A DNA stretch of 61,675 bases, from positions 1-61,675 of the forward strand of contig NZ_PYFW01000018.1 of assembly GCF_003020125.1 (NCBI RefSeq). Direction: 5' to 3'. The notes under the pieces are model-generated. The model worked only from the letters and a program-made list of their open reading frames with translations. It was not told where the DNA came from and searched no databases. This document shows positions 19,132 through 26,667 of this stretch, piece by piece (positions within the stretch are counted from its first letter, which is position 1; the number at the start of each line of letters is the position of its first letter). The translations under genes were made by a program, and so were the position numbers. This DNA is from Bradyrhizobium sp. MOS003. Its GTDB lineage: Bacteria > Pseudomonadota > Alphaproteobacteria > Rhizobiales > Xanthobacteraceae.

Positions 19132-19551
19132 CTAGCGCTTCCAGGCGCAGATGCCGCCAGAGCGGCACGGCCAGGTCTGGATGCGGGTGTCCATCGCCTG
19201 CGCGTCGAGCGGGTTGCCGTGACGATGCGCGAGCTTCGCGCGCGCCGCGCCGCGCGGCTGGGCGGGCCTCGCATGCACGACCTTCGGCTCGGCTACACGG
19301 ACGCGCTCGGCGGCAACTTTCTTCGGTACGTCGACCGGCTTGGCGCGCGCCTGCGCCTCGTTGCCGCCGCGCGCTTCGAGCGCAACCGGCGCGAATTGCG
19401 TCTCGGGCCCGAGCCGTTTCGGCGACAGCACGGCCTTGGAGAGATCGAGACCGAGATATTCGTCTGGCTTGTAGTCGTCAGCGCGCGCGACGCCGCCCCA
19501 TGCGAGCATGAGGGCAAGGGCAACTGCAAAAGGAACGCTCTTCAGGACCAC
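19132..19551 (-). CDS. small secreted hypothetical protein
   Basis: A 139-residue protein with signal peptide (cleaved after VARA near residue 24), a mature start DDYKPDEYLGLDLSKAVLS, a basic, Ala/Arg/Val-rich middle, and a C-terminal TWPCRSGGICAWKR with two cysteines that could form a disulfide. I recall similar proteins in Bradyrhizobium; function unknown. It begins with GTG at 19551, preceded by AGGAGG. That Shine-Dalgarno lies inside a perfect inverted repeat (see 19549-19608), so translation may be controlled. Confidence 0.65.
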   Translation of the reverse strand: MVLKSVPFAVALALMLAWGGVARADDYKPDEYLGLDLSKAVLSPKRLGPETQFAPVALEARGGNEAQARAKPVDVPKKVAAERVRVAEPKVVHARPAQPRGAARAKLAHRHGNPLDAQAMDTRIQTWPCRSGGICAWKR

Positions 19552-19608
19552 GGACGCCTCCTGAAATTGAATTTGAAAGAGGTAATTTACCTCTATTTAG
19601 GAGGCGTC
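19549..19608 (-). promoter_or_regulatory. 5' leader stem that sequesters the Shine-Dalgarno
   Basis: Read on the minus strand, GACGCCTCCT (19608-19599) is perfectly complementary to AGGAGGCGTC (19562-19553), which contains the ribosome site and ends one base before the GTG start. Between the arms is a second perfect hairpin, gaggtaa-t-ttacctc (19579-19593). In the folded RNA the start would be closed. This is the geometry of an RNA thermometer or other translational switch; the inner hairpin could instead terminate the upstream gene. Confidence 0.5.
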
Positions 19609-19659
19609 GCGCGCAATTCCAGCGGCCAAGTGCCGCCGTGGTTAAGAAGTTTGCCGGTG

Positions 19660-20661
19660 TCAGGCGACCTTTCGCGCCGCACCAGGTCCGTCGAGGAACC
19701 CCATCAGACGGCTGCGGATGATCTGTTCCGCCTCGCTCATGATGCGATCGACGAGTTCCTTGCAGGAGGGGATGTCGTGGATCAGCCCGGCAACCATGCC
19801 GCAGCTCCAGGCGCCGGCGTCCATCTGTCCTTCCAGCATAATCCTGGGATAGACGCCCGCGACCTGGTCGTGGATGTCGTCGATCTTGAGCTTGTCGCCC
19901 TTCTCCCGCTCGATCTCGATGAGGCGATCGACATTGGCGTTCCTCAGCACGCGTTCGGTGTTGCGCAGGGAGCGCATGATCAGGCGGGTGTCGAGCTCGG
20001 TCGCAGCGACCAGCGCGTTCTTCACGTTCTGATGCACAGGCGCTTCCTTGGTGGCGATGAAGCGCGTGCCCACGTTCATGCCGGCCGCGCCCAGCGACAG
20101 CGCCGCGACGAGGCTTCGCCCGTCGGCCATGCCGCCGGACGCCACGAACGGAATCTTCAATTCCTCCGCCGCCCGCGGCAGCAGGATCATGTTCGGGATA
20201 TCGTCCTCGCCAGGGTGACCGCCGCACTCGAAACCATCGACGCTGACGGCATCGCAACCGATGCGCTCGGCCTTGAGCGAGTGACGCACCGAGGTGCACT
20301 TGTGGATGACCTTGATGCCCGCCGCCTTCAGCGCCGGCATGTATTGTTCTGGACTGCGGCCCGCCGTCTCCACTGCCTTGATACCACCCTCGACGATGGC
20401 GGCGATGTATTCCGGATAAGGCGGCGCCGCGAAGGTCGGCAGGAAGGTGAGGTTCACGCCGAACGGCTTGTCGGTCATGTCGCGGCAGCGCGCGATCTCC
20501 TTGGCGAGCAATTCCGGCGTCTTCTGCGTGAGGCCGGTGATGATGCCGAGCCCGCCGGCATTGGAGACGGCCGCAGCCAGTTCGGCAAAGCCGACGAAAT
20601 GCATGCCGCCCTGAATGATGGGGTGCTCGATGCCGAACAGCTCGGTGATCGCGGTCTTCAC
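19660..20661 (-). CDS. nitronate monooxygenase (2-nitropropane dioxygenase family)
   Basis: A 333-residue FMN enzyme of the NMO family. Motifs: PIIQGGMHFVG at the N-terminus, SNAGGLGIITG, GFECGGHPGEDD (about residue 145, with the catalytic-type His) and ASGGMADGRSLVAAL for phosphate binding. Members oxidise alkyl nitronates or act as enoyl-type reductases; the substrate here is unknown. Start is GTG at 20661 with GGAGG about 8 nt upstream. It may be in one unit with the SDR gene 162 bp upstream, which has the same direction. Confidence 0.86.
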   Translation of the reverse strand: MKTAITELFGIEHPIIQGGMHFVGFAELAAAVSNAGGLGIITGLTQKTPELLAKEIARCRDMTDKPFGVNLTFLPTFAAPPYPEYIAAIVEGGIKAVETAGRSPEQYMPALKAAGIKVIHKCTSVRHSLKAERIGCDAVSVDGFECGGHPGEDDIPNMILLPRAAEELKIPFVASGGMADGRSLVAALSLGAAGMNVGTRFIATKEAPVHQNVKNALVAATELDTRLIMRSLRNTERVLRNANVDRLIEIEREKGDKLKIDDIHDQVAGVYPRIMLEGQMDAGAWSCGMVAGLIHDIPSCKELVDRIMSEAEQIIRSRLMGFLDGPGAARKVA

Positions 20662-20823
20662 TAAAATACCTCCCGGAATTGTCTCGTTGTTGGGTCCAGT
20701 CTAGAGCCGTTTCCGTTCCGATGAAATCGGAACGGAGCTCGAGATCCTGTTTTGACGCGTTTTCTTCCCGCGAACCGGTATCCACTTCGCTCGAAAACGT
20801 CTAACCGGACTTTCGCGCCGCGG

Positions 20824-21561
20824 TCACCATTTCTCTCCGAACGGGCGGATCTCCATCTCGAAGGTCCAGGCACTCTTCGGCTGCTGGTAGAGCTGCCAAT
20901 AGGCATCGGCGACCGCCGAGGGCGGCATCAGCAGATCGGGATTGTCGAGCGCATCGGGCCCCAGCGCCTCGAGCCGGCGCTGCCGCACCCATTCGGTATC
21001 GACGCCGGAATCGATGATGAGATGGGCGACATGGATGTTCTTCGGACCGAGCTCGCGTGCCATCGCCTGCGCCACCGCACGAAGTCCGAACTTGGCGCTG
21101 GCAAAGGCGGCGAAGCCGCTGCCGCCGCGCAAGGACGCAGTCGCTCCGGTGAAGAAGATGTTGCCGCCGCCGCGCGGCAGCATCAGCCGCGCCGCTTCGC
21201 GACCCGCAAGGAAGCCGGAATAGCAGGCCATCTCCCACACCTTGCGAAAGACGCGCTCGGTGGTGTCGAGGATCGGGAAATTGACGTTGGCGCCGACGTT
21301 GAAGATGCAGACCTCGAGCGGCGCATGCTTGTCGGCGTCGTTGAGGAAGGAGATGACTTCGTCCTCATTCCGCGCATCGAGCGAGCGCGCGTGGATCTCG
21401 CCGCCGGCGGCCTCGATGTCTTTCACCAGCGGGGCCAGCTTGTCGCCGTTGCGGCGTCCGGCGAAAACCGTGAACCCTTCAGAGGCGAATTTCTTGGCGA
21501 TTTCGGAGCCGATGAAATCGCCGGCCCCGATCACGGCCGCTGTCGCGTTTCGCTTGGGCAA
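20824..21561 (-). CDS. SDR-family oxidoreductase
   Basis: A 245-residue short-chain dehydrogenase-fold protein. The cofactor motif reads VIGAGDFIGSEIAKKF instead of the usual TGxxxGxG, and the catalytic region reads FTGATASLRGGSGFAAFASAKFGLRAV, with Phe/Ala where Tyr of YxxxK is expected. The missing Tyr is odd and may mean altered chemistry. Start is TTG at 21561 with GGAGG five bases upstream. Divergent from an HxlR regulator that probably controls it. Confidence 0.8.
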   Translation of the reverse strand: MPKRNATAAVIGAGDFIGSEIAKKFASEGFTVFAGRRNGDKLAPLVKDIEAAGGEIHARSLDARNEDEVISFLNDADKHAPLEVCIFNVGANVNFPILDTTERVFRKVWEMACYSGFLAGREAARLMLPRGGGNIFFTGATASLRGGSGFAAFASAKFGLRAVAQAMARELGPKNIHVAHLIIDSGVDTEWVRQRRLEALGPDALDNPDLLMPPSAVADAYWQLYQQPKSAWTFEMEIRPFGEKW

Positions 21562-21677
21562 GGTCGCCTCCTCCGGTGAGCGCTGTGCAATTGAGATGGA
21601 GGCTATCGTTCCAAAATAGAACTGTCAAACTTTCGGGCGAAATGCTAGCTTAACTTGGAAATTTCCACGAACATTCA

Positions 21678-21698
21678 AGTCAGTTCCTTTTTCTGACT
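21678..21698. promoter_or_regulatory. inverted repeat in the SDR/HxlR divergent promoter region
   Basis: AGTCAG (21678-21683) and CTGACT (21693-21698) form an inverted repeat 25 bp upstream of the HxlR start. HxlR-type proteins bind imperfect palindromes in such divergent regions, so this is a candidate operator. Confidence 0.35.
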
Positions 21699-21723
21699 GA
21701 CTAGGCTGCACCGGAGACCGATC

Positions 21724-22188
21724 ATGAAGTGGGACACGTTGGATGAAGAGCAGTGCTCGCTCTCCCGCACCGTGGCCGTGGTCGGCGACCGCTGGACGCT
21801 GTTGATCCTGCGCGAATCTTTCCTGCGGGTGCGCCGGTTCGAGGGATTCCAGTCCTCACTGCAGATCACGCGGCACCTGCTCTCGGAGCGGCTGAAGAAG
21901 CTGGTGCGCTTCGGCATCCTGCGCCGCGTCCCCTATTCCGAGGCGCCCAAGCGCTACGAGTACATCCTCACGCAGAAGGGCCTCGACCTCTACCCGATCA
22001 TCATGGCGATGGTGCATTGGGGCGACATCCATATGGGCGACGAGCGCGGCCGGCCATTGCTGCACGAGCACAAGACCTGCGGCAAACGATTCGACCCGGT
22101 GATGGTGTGCTCGGAATGCGGCGAGGCGTTGCATGCGAAGCAGGTGCACGTGCATCCGGGACCGGGGCGGAAAGAGGCGGTCGCTTAG
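21724..22188 (+). CDS. HxlR-family winged-helix transcriptional regulator
   Basis: A 154-residue MarR-like regulator. The HxlR domain (about residues 10-100) has CSLSRTVAVVGDRWTLLILRE and the recognition region ITRHLLSERLKKL, with a conserved Cys11 as in redox- or electrophile-sensing members. The C-terminus adds a second Cys group, KTCGKRF and CSECGEALHAKQVHVHPG, with four cysteines and several His, which could bind zinc. It is divergent from the SDR and nitronate monooxygenase genes and probably regulates them. Confidence 0.85.
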   Translation: MKWDTLDEEQCSLSRTVAVVGDRWTLLILRESFLRVRRFEGFQSSLQITRHLLSERLKKLVRFGILRRVPYSEAPKRYEYILTQKGLDLYPIIMAMVHWGDIHMGDERGRPLLHEHKTCGKRFDPVMVCSECGEALHAKQVHVHPGPGRKEAVA

Positions 22189-22251
22189 GCCGCTCCAAAT
22201 AGAGCTGTCATGCCCGGCTCGACCAGGACATCCAGTACGCTCAACAGTGCG

Positions 22252-22288
22252 CTCAAAAACGAAAGCGCGGCACAATGGGTGCCGCGCT
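22252..22288 (-). terminator. rho-independent terminator of the PRC-barrel unit
   Basis: On the minus strand AGCGCGGCAC / GTGCCGCGCT forms a ten-pair stem, followed by TTTCGTTTTTG. It ends the two-gene unit at 22322-22875. Confidence 0.82.
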
Positions 22289-22321
22289 CGTCTCTGACAT
22301 CGTGCGGGAAGCGCGCGTGTA

Positions 22322-22480
22322 TCAGTGCGTCTTCGTCTCGTGCCATTTCTCGAGATCGGGCGTGTGATCGTCCGAGCCCTGCTCCTTCTCCGGATTGCCC
22401 TTCCAGGGCTTGTCGGTCTGTCGGTGCGAACCCCAGTCGCTCTGGTGCCGGGGATCGTCGTTCGGCTGTTCCTTGCTCAT
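22322..22480 (-). CDS. small hydrophilic hypothetical protein
   Basis: A 52-residue, very hydrophilic protein starting MSKEQPNDDPRHQSDWG and rich in Asp, Glu, Lys and His, likely disordered. AAGGAAGG upstream of the ATG at 22480 supports the start. It follows the PRC-barrel gene by 20 bp on the same strand and so shares its stress promoter. Function unknown. Confidence 0.6.
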   Translation of the reverse strand: MSKEQPNDDPRHQSDWGSHRQTDKPWKGNPEKEQGSDDHTPDLEKWHETKTH

Positions 22481-22500
22481 TGTTTTTCCTTCCTTAAAGG

Positions 22501-22875
22501 TCACGCGGCGGGAACGCCGTAGTAGGTGTCGATACCGCGCACCGCGGCGTCATCACCCCAATTCCACTCGCTTCGTTCGCCATATTTGGGCGCGCCTTCC
22601 AGTTCCTTGGTGGTGATGCCGGTGACATAGCCGCCAAGCTCCGTGTCGTATTTCAGCGACTGCCATGGCAACGGGTAATGATCGTTGCCAAGGCCCAGGA
22701 ATCCGCCGAAGCCAAGCACGGCGTAGGACACCTTGCCGCTGACCTTGTCGATCATCACGCGTTCGATCGAACCGATCTTGTTTCGATCAGCCCCATAGAC
22801 CGATGTTCCTTCGACCTTGTCGCTTCCGATCAGCCGGCCCATCTCGTCGCGGTCCAATTCGCCCTGATTCAGCAT
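22501..22875 (-). CDS. PRC-barrel domain protein
   Basis: A 124-residue soluble protein with one PRC-barrel domain (about residues 8-85): LIGSDKVEGTSVYGADRNKIGSI, then ISGKV-like and YAVLGFGGFLGLGNDHYPLPW. Such single-domain proteins are common stress-induced proteins in rhizobia, with unknown biochemical role. The ATG at 22875 follows GGAGGAA. An EcfG-type promoter lies 30 bp upstream and a terminator closes the unit. Confidence 0.85.
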   Translation of the reverse strand: MLNQGELDRDEMGRLIGSDKVEGTSVYGADRNKIGSIERVMIDKVSGKVSYAVLGFGGFLGLGNDHYPLPWQSLKYDTELGGYVTGITTKELEGAPKYGERSEWNWGDDAAVRGIDTYYGVPAA

Positions 22876-22905
22876 TGTCGTTCCTCCACTCAGCCCATTG
22901 GATTC

Positions 22906-22930
22906 AACCTGATAAGCAAGCGATCGTTCC
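22906..22930 (-). promoter_or_regulatory. sigma-EcfG-type promoter for the PRC-barrel gene
   Basis: On the minus strand GGAAC (22930-22926), 17-base spacer, GTT (22908-22906), 30 bp before the ATG at 22875. Confidence 0.68.
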
Positions 22931-23035
22931 GGCACCGGTGCTCCCCGAACATTGCAAGGGAGGAGTCGCTCAGAGCTTCATGCACAATCGAGAAGAACCA
23001 CGCGCACGGGGCGGAACCCTGCGGACTGATCGTTA

Positions 23036-23060
23036 GGAACCACAGCCACTCAGGCGTGTT
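23036..23060 (+). promoter_or_regulatory. sigma-EcfG-type promoter for the first DUF4142 gene
   Basis: GGAAC at 23036-23040 and GTT at 23058-23060, spacer 17, 55 bp upstream of the DUF4142 start. Confidence 0.65.
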
Positions 23061-23115
23061 AGTCGGCGCAACATCGCGTGGCATGAAGCCGCGCGCCCGA
23101 TCGGAGCAACCAGAT

Positions 23116-23667
23116 ATGAAACGCACAATGATCGCCCTTGCCTGCGTGTTTCTCGCAGGCCCTGCGCTCGCTCAGTCGCTTGGCGAGAAGACCGGCGTCA
23201 ACTCCGCGCTCGGCGTCGCGCCTGCGACCGCCGACTTCGTCAAGGAAGTCGCCATCAGCGACATGTTCGAGATCGAGTCGAGCAAGCTCGCCCAGCAGAA
23301 GGGCAACGCGCAGGAGAAGAGCTTCGCGCAGCAGATGATCACCGACCACACCAAGACCAGCGCCGAGCTCAAGGGCTTGGTCGGAGACAAGAAGGTCCAG
23401 GCGACGCTTCCGACGGCGCTCGACAGCTCGCACCAGAGCAAGCTCGACAAGCTCAAGAACGCGAACGGCAAGGACTTCAGCTCGGACTACAATTCCTATC
23501 AGGTGAGCGCGCACGAGGATGCCGTGTCGCTGTTCGAGCGCTACGCCAAGGGTGGCGACAATTCGGCGCTGAAGGATTGGGCCGGCAAGACCCTGCCGGC
23601 GCTCAAGCACCATCTCGAGATGGCCAAGGAGCTCGGCAAGGCGCCGAGCGTCGGCCAGACGAAGTAA
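23116..23667 (+). CDS. DUF4142 exported protein (ferritin-like helical)
   Basis: A 183-residue periplasmic protein. Signal peptide MKRTMIALACVFLAGPALAQ, then a DUF4142 helical bundle (about residues 35-170) with FVKEVAISDMFEIESSKLA and AQQMITDHTKTSAEL. The domain resembles ferritin-like bundles, but no complete iron-binding set is obvious. A paralogue occurs at 26745-27257, with a similarly placed stress promoter. Start fixed by the signal peptide; the longer open frame upstream is non-coding. Confidence 0.85.
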   Translation: MKRTMIALACVFLAGPALAQSLGEKTGVNSALGVAPATADFVKEVAISDMFEIESSKLAQQKGNAQEKSFAQQMITDHTKTSAELKGLVGDKKVQATLPTALDSSHQSKLDKLKNANGKDFSSDYNSYQVSAHEDAVSLFERYAKGGDNSALKDWAGKTLPALKHHLEMAKELGKAPSVGQTK

Positions 23668-23677
23668 CGGATTGCTG

Positions 23678-23706
23678 AAGGACGCCGGCGCGCCCGGCGT
23701 CCTTTG
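23678..23706 (+). terminator. rho-independent terminator
   Basis: ggacgccgg / ccggcgtcc stem with a cgcgc loop, followed by TTTG, directly after the DUF4142 gene. Confidence 0.75.
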
Positions 23707-23761
23707 CTTGGCAACGTCGACCGCCTCCGCGCATAGAGCCTCGACCATCGCGGAGAGCAAG

Positions 23762-24760
23762 ATGTCGAACCACAGCAAAACCTCACTGTCCCGCCGGCAC
23801 GTCGTCCACGCTGCGAGCGCAACGCTCGCGGCGGCTTCGCTGGCATCCACAGCGAAAGGAGAGACCTCCATGGCCGAGCACGGTCTCATCGATCCCGTCA
23901 GCCGTTATCCGAAGCCGCCGTTCAAGAAGCAATCGCAGCCCTGGCCGGGTCTCGCCGGTCAGATGGAGCCGCGCCCCGACCATGGCGAGACCAGCTACAA
24001 GGGCTCCGGCCGGCTCGCCGGCCGCAAGGCGCTGATCACCGGCGGCGATTCCGGCATGGGCCGCGCCGCCGCGATTGCCTATGCGCGCGAAGGCGCCGAC
24101 GTCGCCATCAATTATTTGCCGGCGGAAGAACCCGACGCGCAGGAAGTGATCGCCCTGATCAAGAAGGAAGGCCGCATCGGCCTGGCGATCCCCGGCGATC
24201 TCCAAGCCGAAGCCTTCTGCAAGCAGCTCGTCGAGCAAGCCGTGCAGGGCCTCGGCGGCCTCGATATCGTCGTCAACAACGCGGCGCGGCAGCAGACCCG
24301 CGCCTCCATCCTCGACGTCTCCTCGGAAGACTTCGACGCGACCATGAAGACCAACGTCTACGCGCCGTTCTGGATCATCAAGGCGGCGCTGCCGCATCTC
24401 AAACCCGGCTCGTGCATCATCGGCACGACCTCCGAGCAAGCCTACGACCCCTCGCCCGATCTCTATGACTATGCGCAGACCAAGGCGGCGACGATGAACT
24501 ACGTGAAGGCACTGGCCAAGCAGCTGGCGTCGAAGGGCATCCGCGTCAATGGCGTGGCGCCGGGGCCGATCTGGACGCCGCTTCAGGTCTCCGGCGGTGC
24601 CACGATGGAGAAGCTCGAAAAATTCGGCGGCATGACGCCGCTCGGACGCCCCGGTCAGCCGGTCGAGCTCGCCTCGATCTACGTGCAGCTTGCCGCCTCC
24701 GATGCCAGCTATGCGACGGGCCAAGTGTATGGCGCTGCCGGCGGATCCGGACAGCCGTAA
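23762..24760 (+). CDS. SDR-family oxidoreductase with N-terminal extension (YghA-like)
   Basis: A 332-residue short-chain dehydrogenase. The cofactor motif ITGGDSGMGRAAAIAYAREG (about residue 95) and the catalytic Ser/Tyr/Lys (TTSEQAYDPSPDLYDYAQTKAA, about 235) are intact. The long N-terminus with PVSRYPKPPFKKQSQPWPG is that of the YghA/general-stress SDR subgroup. The first 36 residues (SLSRRHVVHAASATLAAASLAS) look like a Tat-type signal; starting at the ATG near 23870 would remove it, and I cannot exclude that shorter cytoplasmic form. Confidence 0.83.
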   Translation: MSNHSKTSLSRRHVVHAASATLAAASLASTAKGETSMAEHGLIDPVSRYPKPPFKKQSQPWPGLAGQMEPRPDHGETSYKGSGRLAGRKALITGGDSGMGRAAAIAYAREGADVAINYLPAEEPDAQEVIALIKKEGRIGLAIPGDLQAEAFCKQLVEQAVQGLGGLDIVVNNAARQQTRASILDVSSEDFDATMKTNVYAPFWIIKAALPHLKPGSCIIGTTSEQAYDPSPDLYDYAQTKAATMNYVKALAKQLASKGIRVNGVAPGPIWTPLQVSGGATMEKLEKFGGMTPLGRPGQPVELASIYVQLAASDASYATGQVYGAAGGSGQP

Positions 24761-24984
24761 CATCCGATCGCTGGCTTGATGCGACGCGGCCGGGTTGAGG
24801 AACCTTCCCTCTCTGCCGGTTTTACAAACGACGCTGAGAAGCGCTGGTACGAATATCGCTTCATGCGCGGCGGGCCGGCGACGGTCGTCGCAGGGTTCGT
24901 GAGTTCGGGTCGGAAGCGGCATGGTAGCTGAGGCGAAAGCTTCGTATCACCTCGCGCACCAGGCAGACCGATCGCCTCGGGTCG

Positions 24985-25182
24985 TCAGCGAGGGGGCGCG
25001 GACTCTTCTCGTAGCGTCGTCAGAAAGCCATGCATCTCGGCGGCCGTCTGAAGCTGATCGATGCGCGCGCGAACAACTTCACGCTGGCGGCCGTCCGGCA
25101 GGCTGGACAGTTCGTGCTCGAGCCGCAGCTTCTGCGCTCTCAGACGTTGCTCGAATGTATGTGGCTCAGACCGTTTTCGCAT
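24985..25182 (-). CDS. small hypothetical protein, helical
   Basis: A 65-residue basic protein beginning MRKRSEPHTFEQRLRAQKLRLE, with a heptad-like helix through ARIDQLQTAAEMHGFL. I recall close relatives in Bradyrhizobium. Its start overlaps the end of the gene upstream (25166-25324) by 17 bp, so the two are probably translationally coupled. Function unknown. The stretch 24761-24984 before it holds no gene I can support. Confidence 0.55.
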   Translation of the reverse strand: MRKRSEPHTFEQRLRAQKLRLEHELSSLPDGRQREVVRARIDQLQTAAEMHGFLTTLREESAPPR

Positions 25183-25324
25183 TGTCCGTCCTTGGCGGTT
25201 GTAACCCTGGGCTGTTGGCCCAGCGCTCGACTTGTTCGATGACCTTCTGGAGGCTGGGACGCACCGGCTTGGGGGCTTCCTGCTCTTCGGAAAGCTTGCG
25301 GGGCAACCTGACTTCGTCCGTCAT
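25166..25324 (-). CDS. small hypothetical protein
   Basis: A 52-residue protein starting MTDEVRLPRKLSEEQEAP, with a helix VIEQVERWANS. A good ribosome site (GGGAGAG) precedes the ATG at 25324; the frame is open to 25375. It overlaps the next gene. A near-match stress promoter (TGAAC-N17-GTT) lies 22 bp upstream. No family recognised. Confidence 0.5.
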   Translation of the reverse strand: MTDEVRLPRKLSEEQEAPKPVRPSLQKVIEQVERWANSPGLQPPRTDNAKTV

Positions 25325-25346
25325 GGCTTCTCTCCCTTTGTAACCA

Positions 25347-25371
25347 AACGCGCCACGGCGAGAGTCGTTCA
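25347..25371 (-). promoter_or_regulatory. near-match sigma-EcfG-type promoter
   Basis: On the minus strand TGAAC (25371-25367), spacer 17, GTT (25349-25347); one mismatch in the -35 half. It is 22 bp before the small gene at 25324. Confidence 0.38.
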
Positions 25372-25432
25372 ACAATAACTAGTTGATTTTATTGAATATT
25401 TTTACTCATTTGGCGCCTTTATCGGCTCTGGT

Positions 25433-25457
25433 GGAACTCCAGCCAAGTTGGTTCGTT
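25433..25457 (+). promoter_or_regulatory. sigma-EcfG-type promoter, GGAAC-N17-GTT
   Basis: GGAAC 25433-25437 and cGTT with GTT at 25455-25457, spacer 17, 39 bp before the small gene at 25497. This copy has the full CGTT form. Confidence 0.65.
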
Positions 25458-25496
25458 GAGTAAGTTGCTCAAACCACTCAAATCGCGTGATCGACC

Positions 25497-25745
25497 ATGA
25501 ACGACCTTCGTGCCGAGCGCCTTCAGGTCATGCTCTCGCCGGACGAGTTGGCTGCTCTTGACGACTTCCGGTTCAAGCATCGTATGCCCACGCGGGCTGC
25601 CGCGGTTCGCGAGCTTCTCAAGTTCGGGCTCGCTGCTGCGGGCGTTGACGCTGCAGCCGGCGTGAAGTCGAGCAGCTTTGGCGTGTTCGGCCGCGGGCCC
25701 GACGGACACACGCAGGAAGATCCCGAGAACAGCACCGGCACCTAA
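25497..25745 (+). CDS. small protein, possibly ribbon-helix-helix
   Basis: An 82-residue protein. Residues 1-50 (RLQVMLSPDELAALDDFRF, then RAAAVRELLKFGLA) have the beta-helix-helix pattern of ribbon-helix-helix DNA-binding proteins of the CopG/MetJ type. The C-terminal half is Gly/Ser/Asp-rich and probably disordered. It has its own EcfG-type promoter. The RHH assignment is an inference from pattern only; no toxin gene is adjacent. Confidence 0.65.
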   Translation: MNDLRAERLQVMLSPDELAALDDFRFKHRMPTRAAAVRELLKFGLAAAGVDAAAGVKSSSFGVFGRGPDGHTQEDPENSTGT

Positions 25746-25769
25746 CCCGGAAAGGCTGTCCACAAGCGA

Positions 25770-25800
25770 ACGGCCCCGGCACGGTGGGTGCCAGGGCCGT
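25770..25800 (+). terminator. possible terminator hairpin
   Basis: ACGGCCC-cGGCAC pairs with GTGCC-aGGGCCGT shortly after the stop of the RHH-like gene; followed by CCTTGG, so the U-tract is weak. Confidence 0.5.
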
Positions 25801-25859
25801 CCTTGGAGATTGCTTCCGGTGCACCGGGGGCATGACGACCGGAAGCAACCTGTCGACTC

Positions 25860-25888
25860 CCGGCGCGAGGATTCGTTCCTCGCGCCGG
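25860..25888. terminator. strong hairpin between convergent genes
   Basis: A perfect 12-pair stem CCGGCGCGAGGA / TCCTCGCGCCGG with a five-base loop lies between the plus gene ending at 25745 and the minus gene ending at 25900. There is no clear U-tract on either side. Confidence 0.5.
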
Positions 25889-25899
25889 ATTGAAAGCGT

Positions 25900-26136
25900 C
25901 TAGCCGGTCGGCGCGTCGCCGGAATCGTTCGGCGTCATCCCGGAGCCCGGCGTCTTGCTGTTGTCGTTCAGCTTGGGATCGCGGGTCGCCTCTCGCGACG
26001 GCGAGCCGCTCGAACCCGTCTTCTGCGGATCCGTGTTCGGTGTGTCCGTCGTGTGCACGGACTGCGCGCGCTGCTTGTCGCGGGGCTGCTCCTCCGCCCG
26101 CTTGTCTTTGACGATGCCGTGGTCGGAATGGGCCAT
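25900..26136 (-). CDS. small disordered hydrophilic protein
   Basis: A 78-residue protein, MAHSDHGIVKDKRAEEQPRD at the start, then Ser/Thr/Pro/Asp-rich sequence ending DSGDAPTG. The composition is that of a hydrophilin-like disordered stress protein. AGGAGAGG upstream of the ATG at 26136 supports the start. Relatives are familiar in Bradyrhizobium. A weak GGAAC-N17-GTA lies about 37 bp upstream. Confidence 0.58.
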   Translation of the reverse strand: MAHSDHGIVKDKRAEEQPRDKQRAQSVHTTDTPNTDPQKTGSSGSPSREATRDPKLNDNSKTPGSGMTPNDSGDAPTG

Positions 26137-26206
26137 GATATGCCTTCGCCTCTCCTGATGTGTCGAAGCGCTTACGCATGGCGGCGTCGAATGTTCCGGT
26201 GCGGTG

Positions 26207-26338
26207 CTAGCTGTGCGCCGCGTGGATCGCAGCCGAAGCCTTCTCCAGATGAACCTGGCGCACCGTCGTCACAGTCGCAAACGCGACCGAGACACCAAAG
26301 GCGAGAACCAGTGAAAGAAGTGCCAGACGTGGAGCCAT
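26207..26338 (-). CDS. very small secreted or membrane peptide
   Basis: A 43-residue peptide: MAPRLALLSLVLAFGVSVAFA forms a signal or single membrane helix, then VRQVHLEKASAAIHAAHS. GGAGG stands about 7 nt before the ATG at 26338; the frame stays open to 26392 without a better start. Too short for confident family assignment. Confidence 0.5.
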   Translation of the reverse strand: MAPRLALLSLVLAFGVSVAFATVTTVRQVHLEKASAAIHAAHS

Positions 26339-26455
26339 CACAAAACCTCCTTCTGGAAGCAAAAAACAACGCGATCGACTATTCTGGATCATCCCCGGTT
26401 GGGCGCGGGCATTCCGTGAGCGGCCTCACACGCTGATTCACGAAAAGGAGAGCGC

Positions 26456-26650
26456 TCACGCCTCCCGCTGTTGAGCAAAACGCCTCGCGACCGGCGGAAT
26501 TTCGCCATCGAGCCAGTCTTGCTCGTGAGCGAGCGCCGTCCAGGCGCTTGCCATGCGCGAATAACGTTTGTTGGCGGGTTGTCCCTCGGCGCGCTCTGCG
26601 AGCTGAAGACAATTGTCGGCGTTGTCCCTGAAGATGTCAGACTGTTTCAT
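26456..26650 (-). CDS. small hypothetical protein (MKQSDIFRDNADNC type)
   Basis: A 64-residue helical protein: SDIFRDNADNCLQLAERA, then RYSRMASAWTALAHEQDWLDGE. The pattern of a short helical pair with conserved Cys and a WLDG ending is one I know from several Bradyrhizobium small proteins. The start is uncertain (26680 is also possible). It is divergent from the second DUF4142 gene and its upstream region contains that gene's promoters. Confidence 0.6.
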   Translation of the reverse strand: MKQSDIFRDNADNCLQLAERAEGQPANKRYSRMASAWTALAHEQDWLDGEIPPVARRFAQQREA

Positions 26651-26667
26651 CCAGAAGAATTGGGGAC

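Noticed and set aside
24779..24934. A 51-codon plus-strand frame after the YghA-like SDR gene
   Set aside because: No good ribosome site and no recognisable pattern; upstream GGAAC has a 15-base spacer to GTT, outside the stress promoter range.
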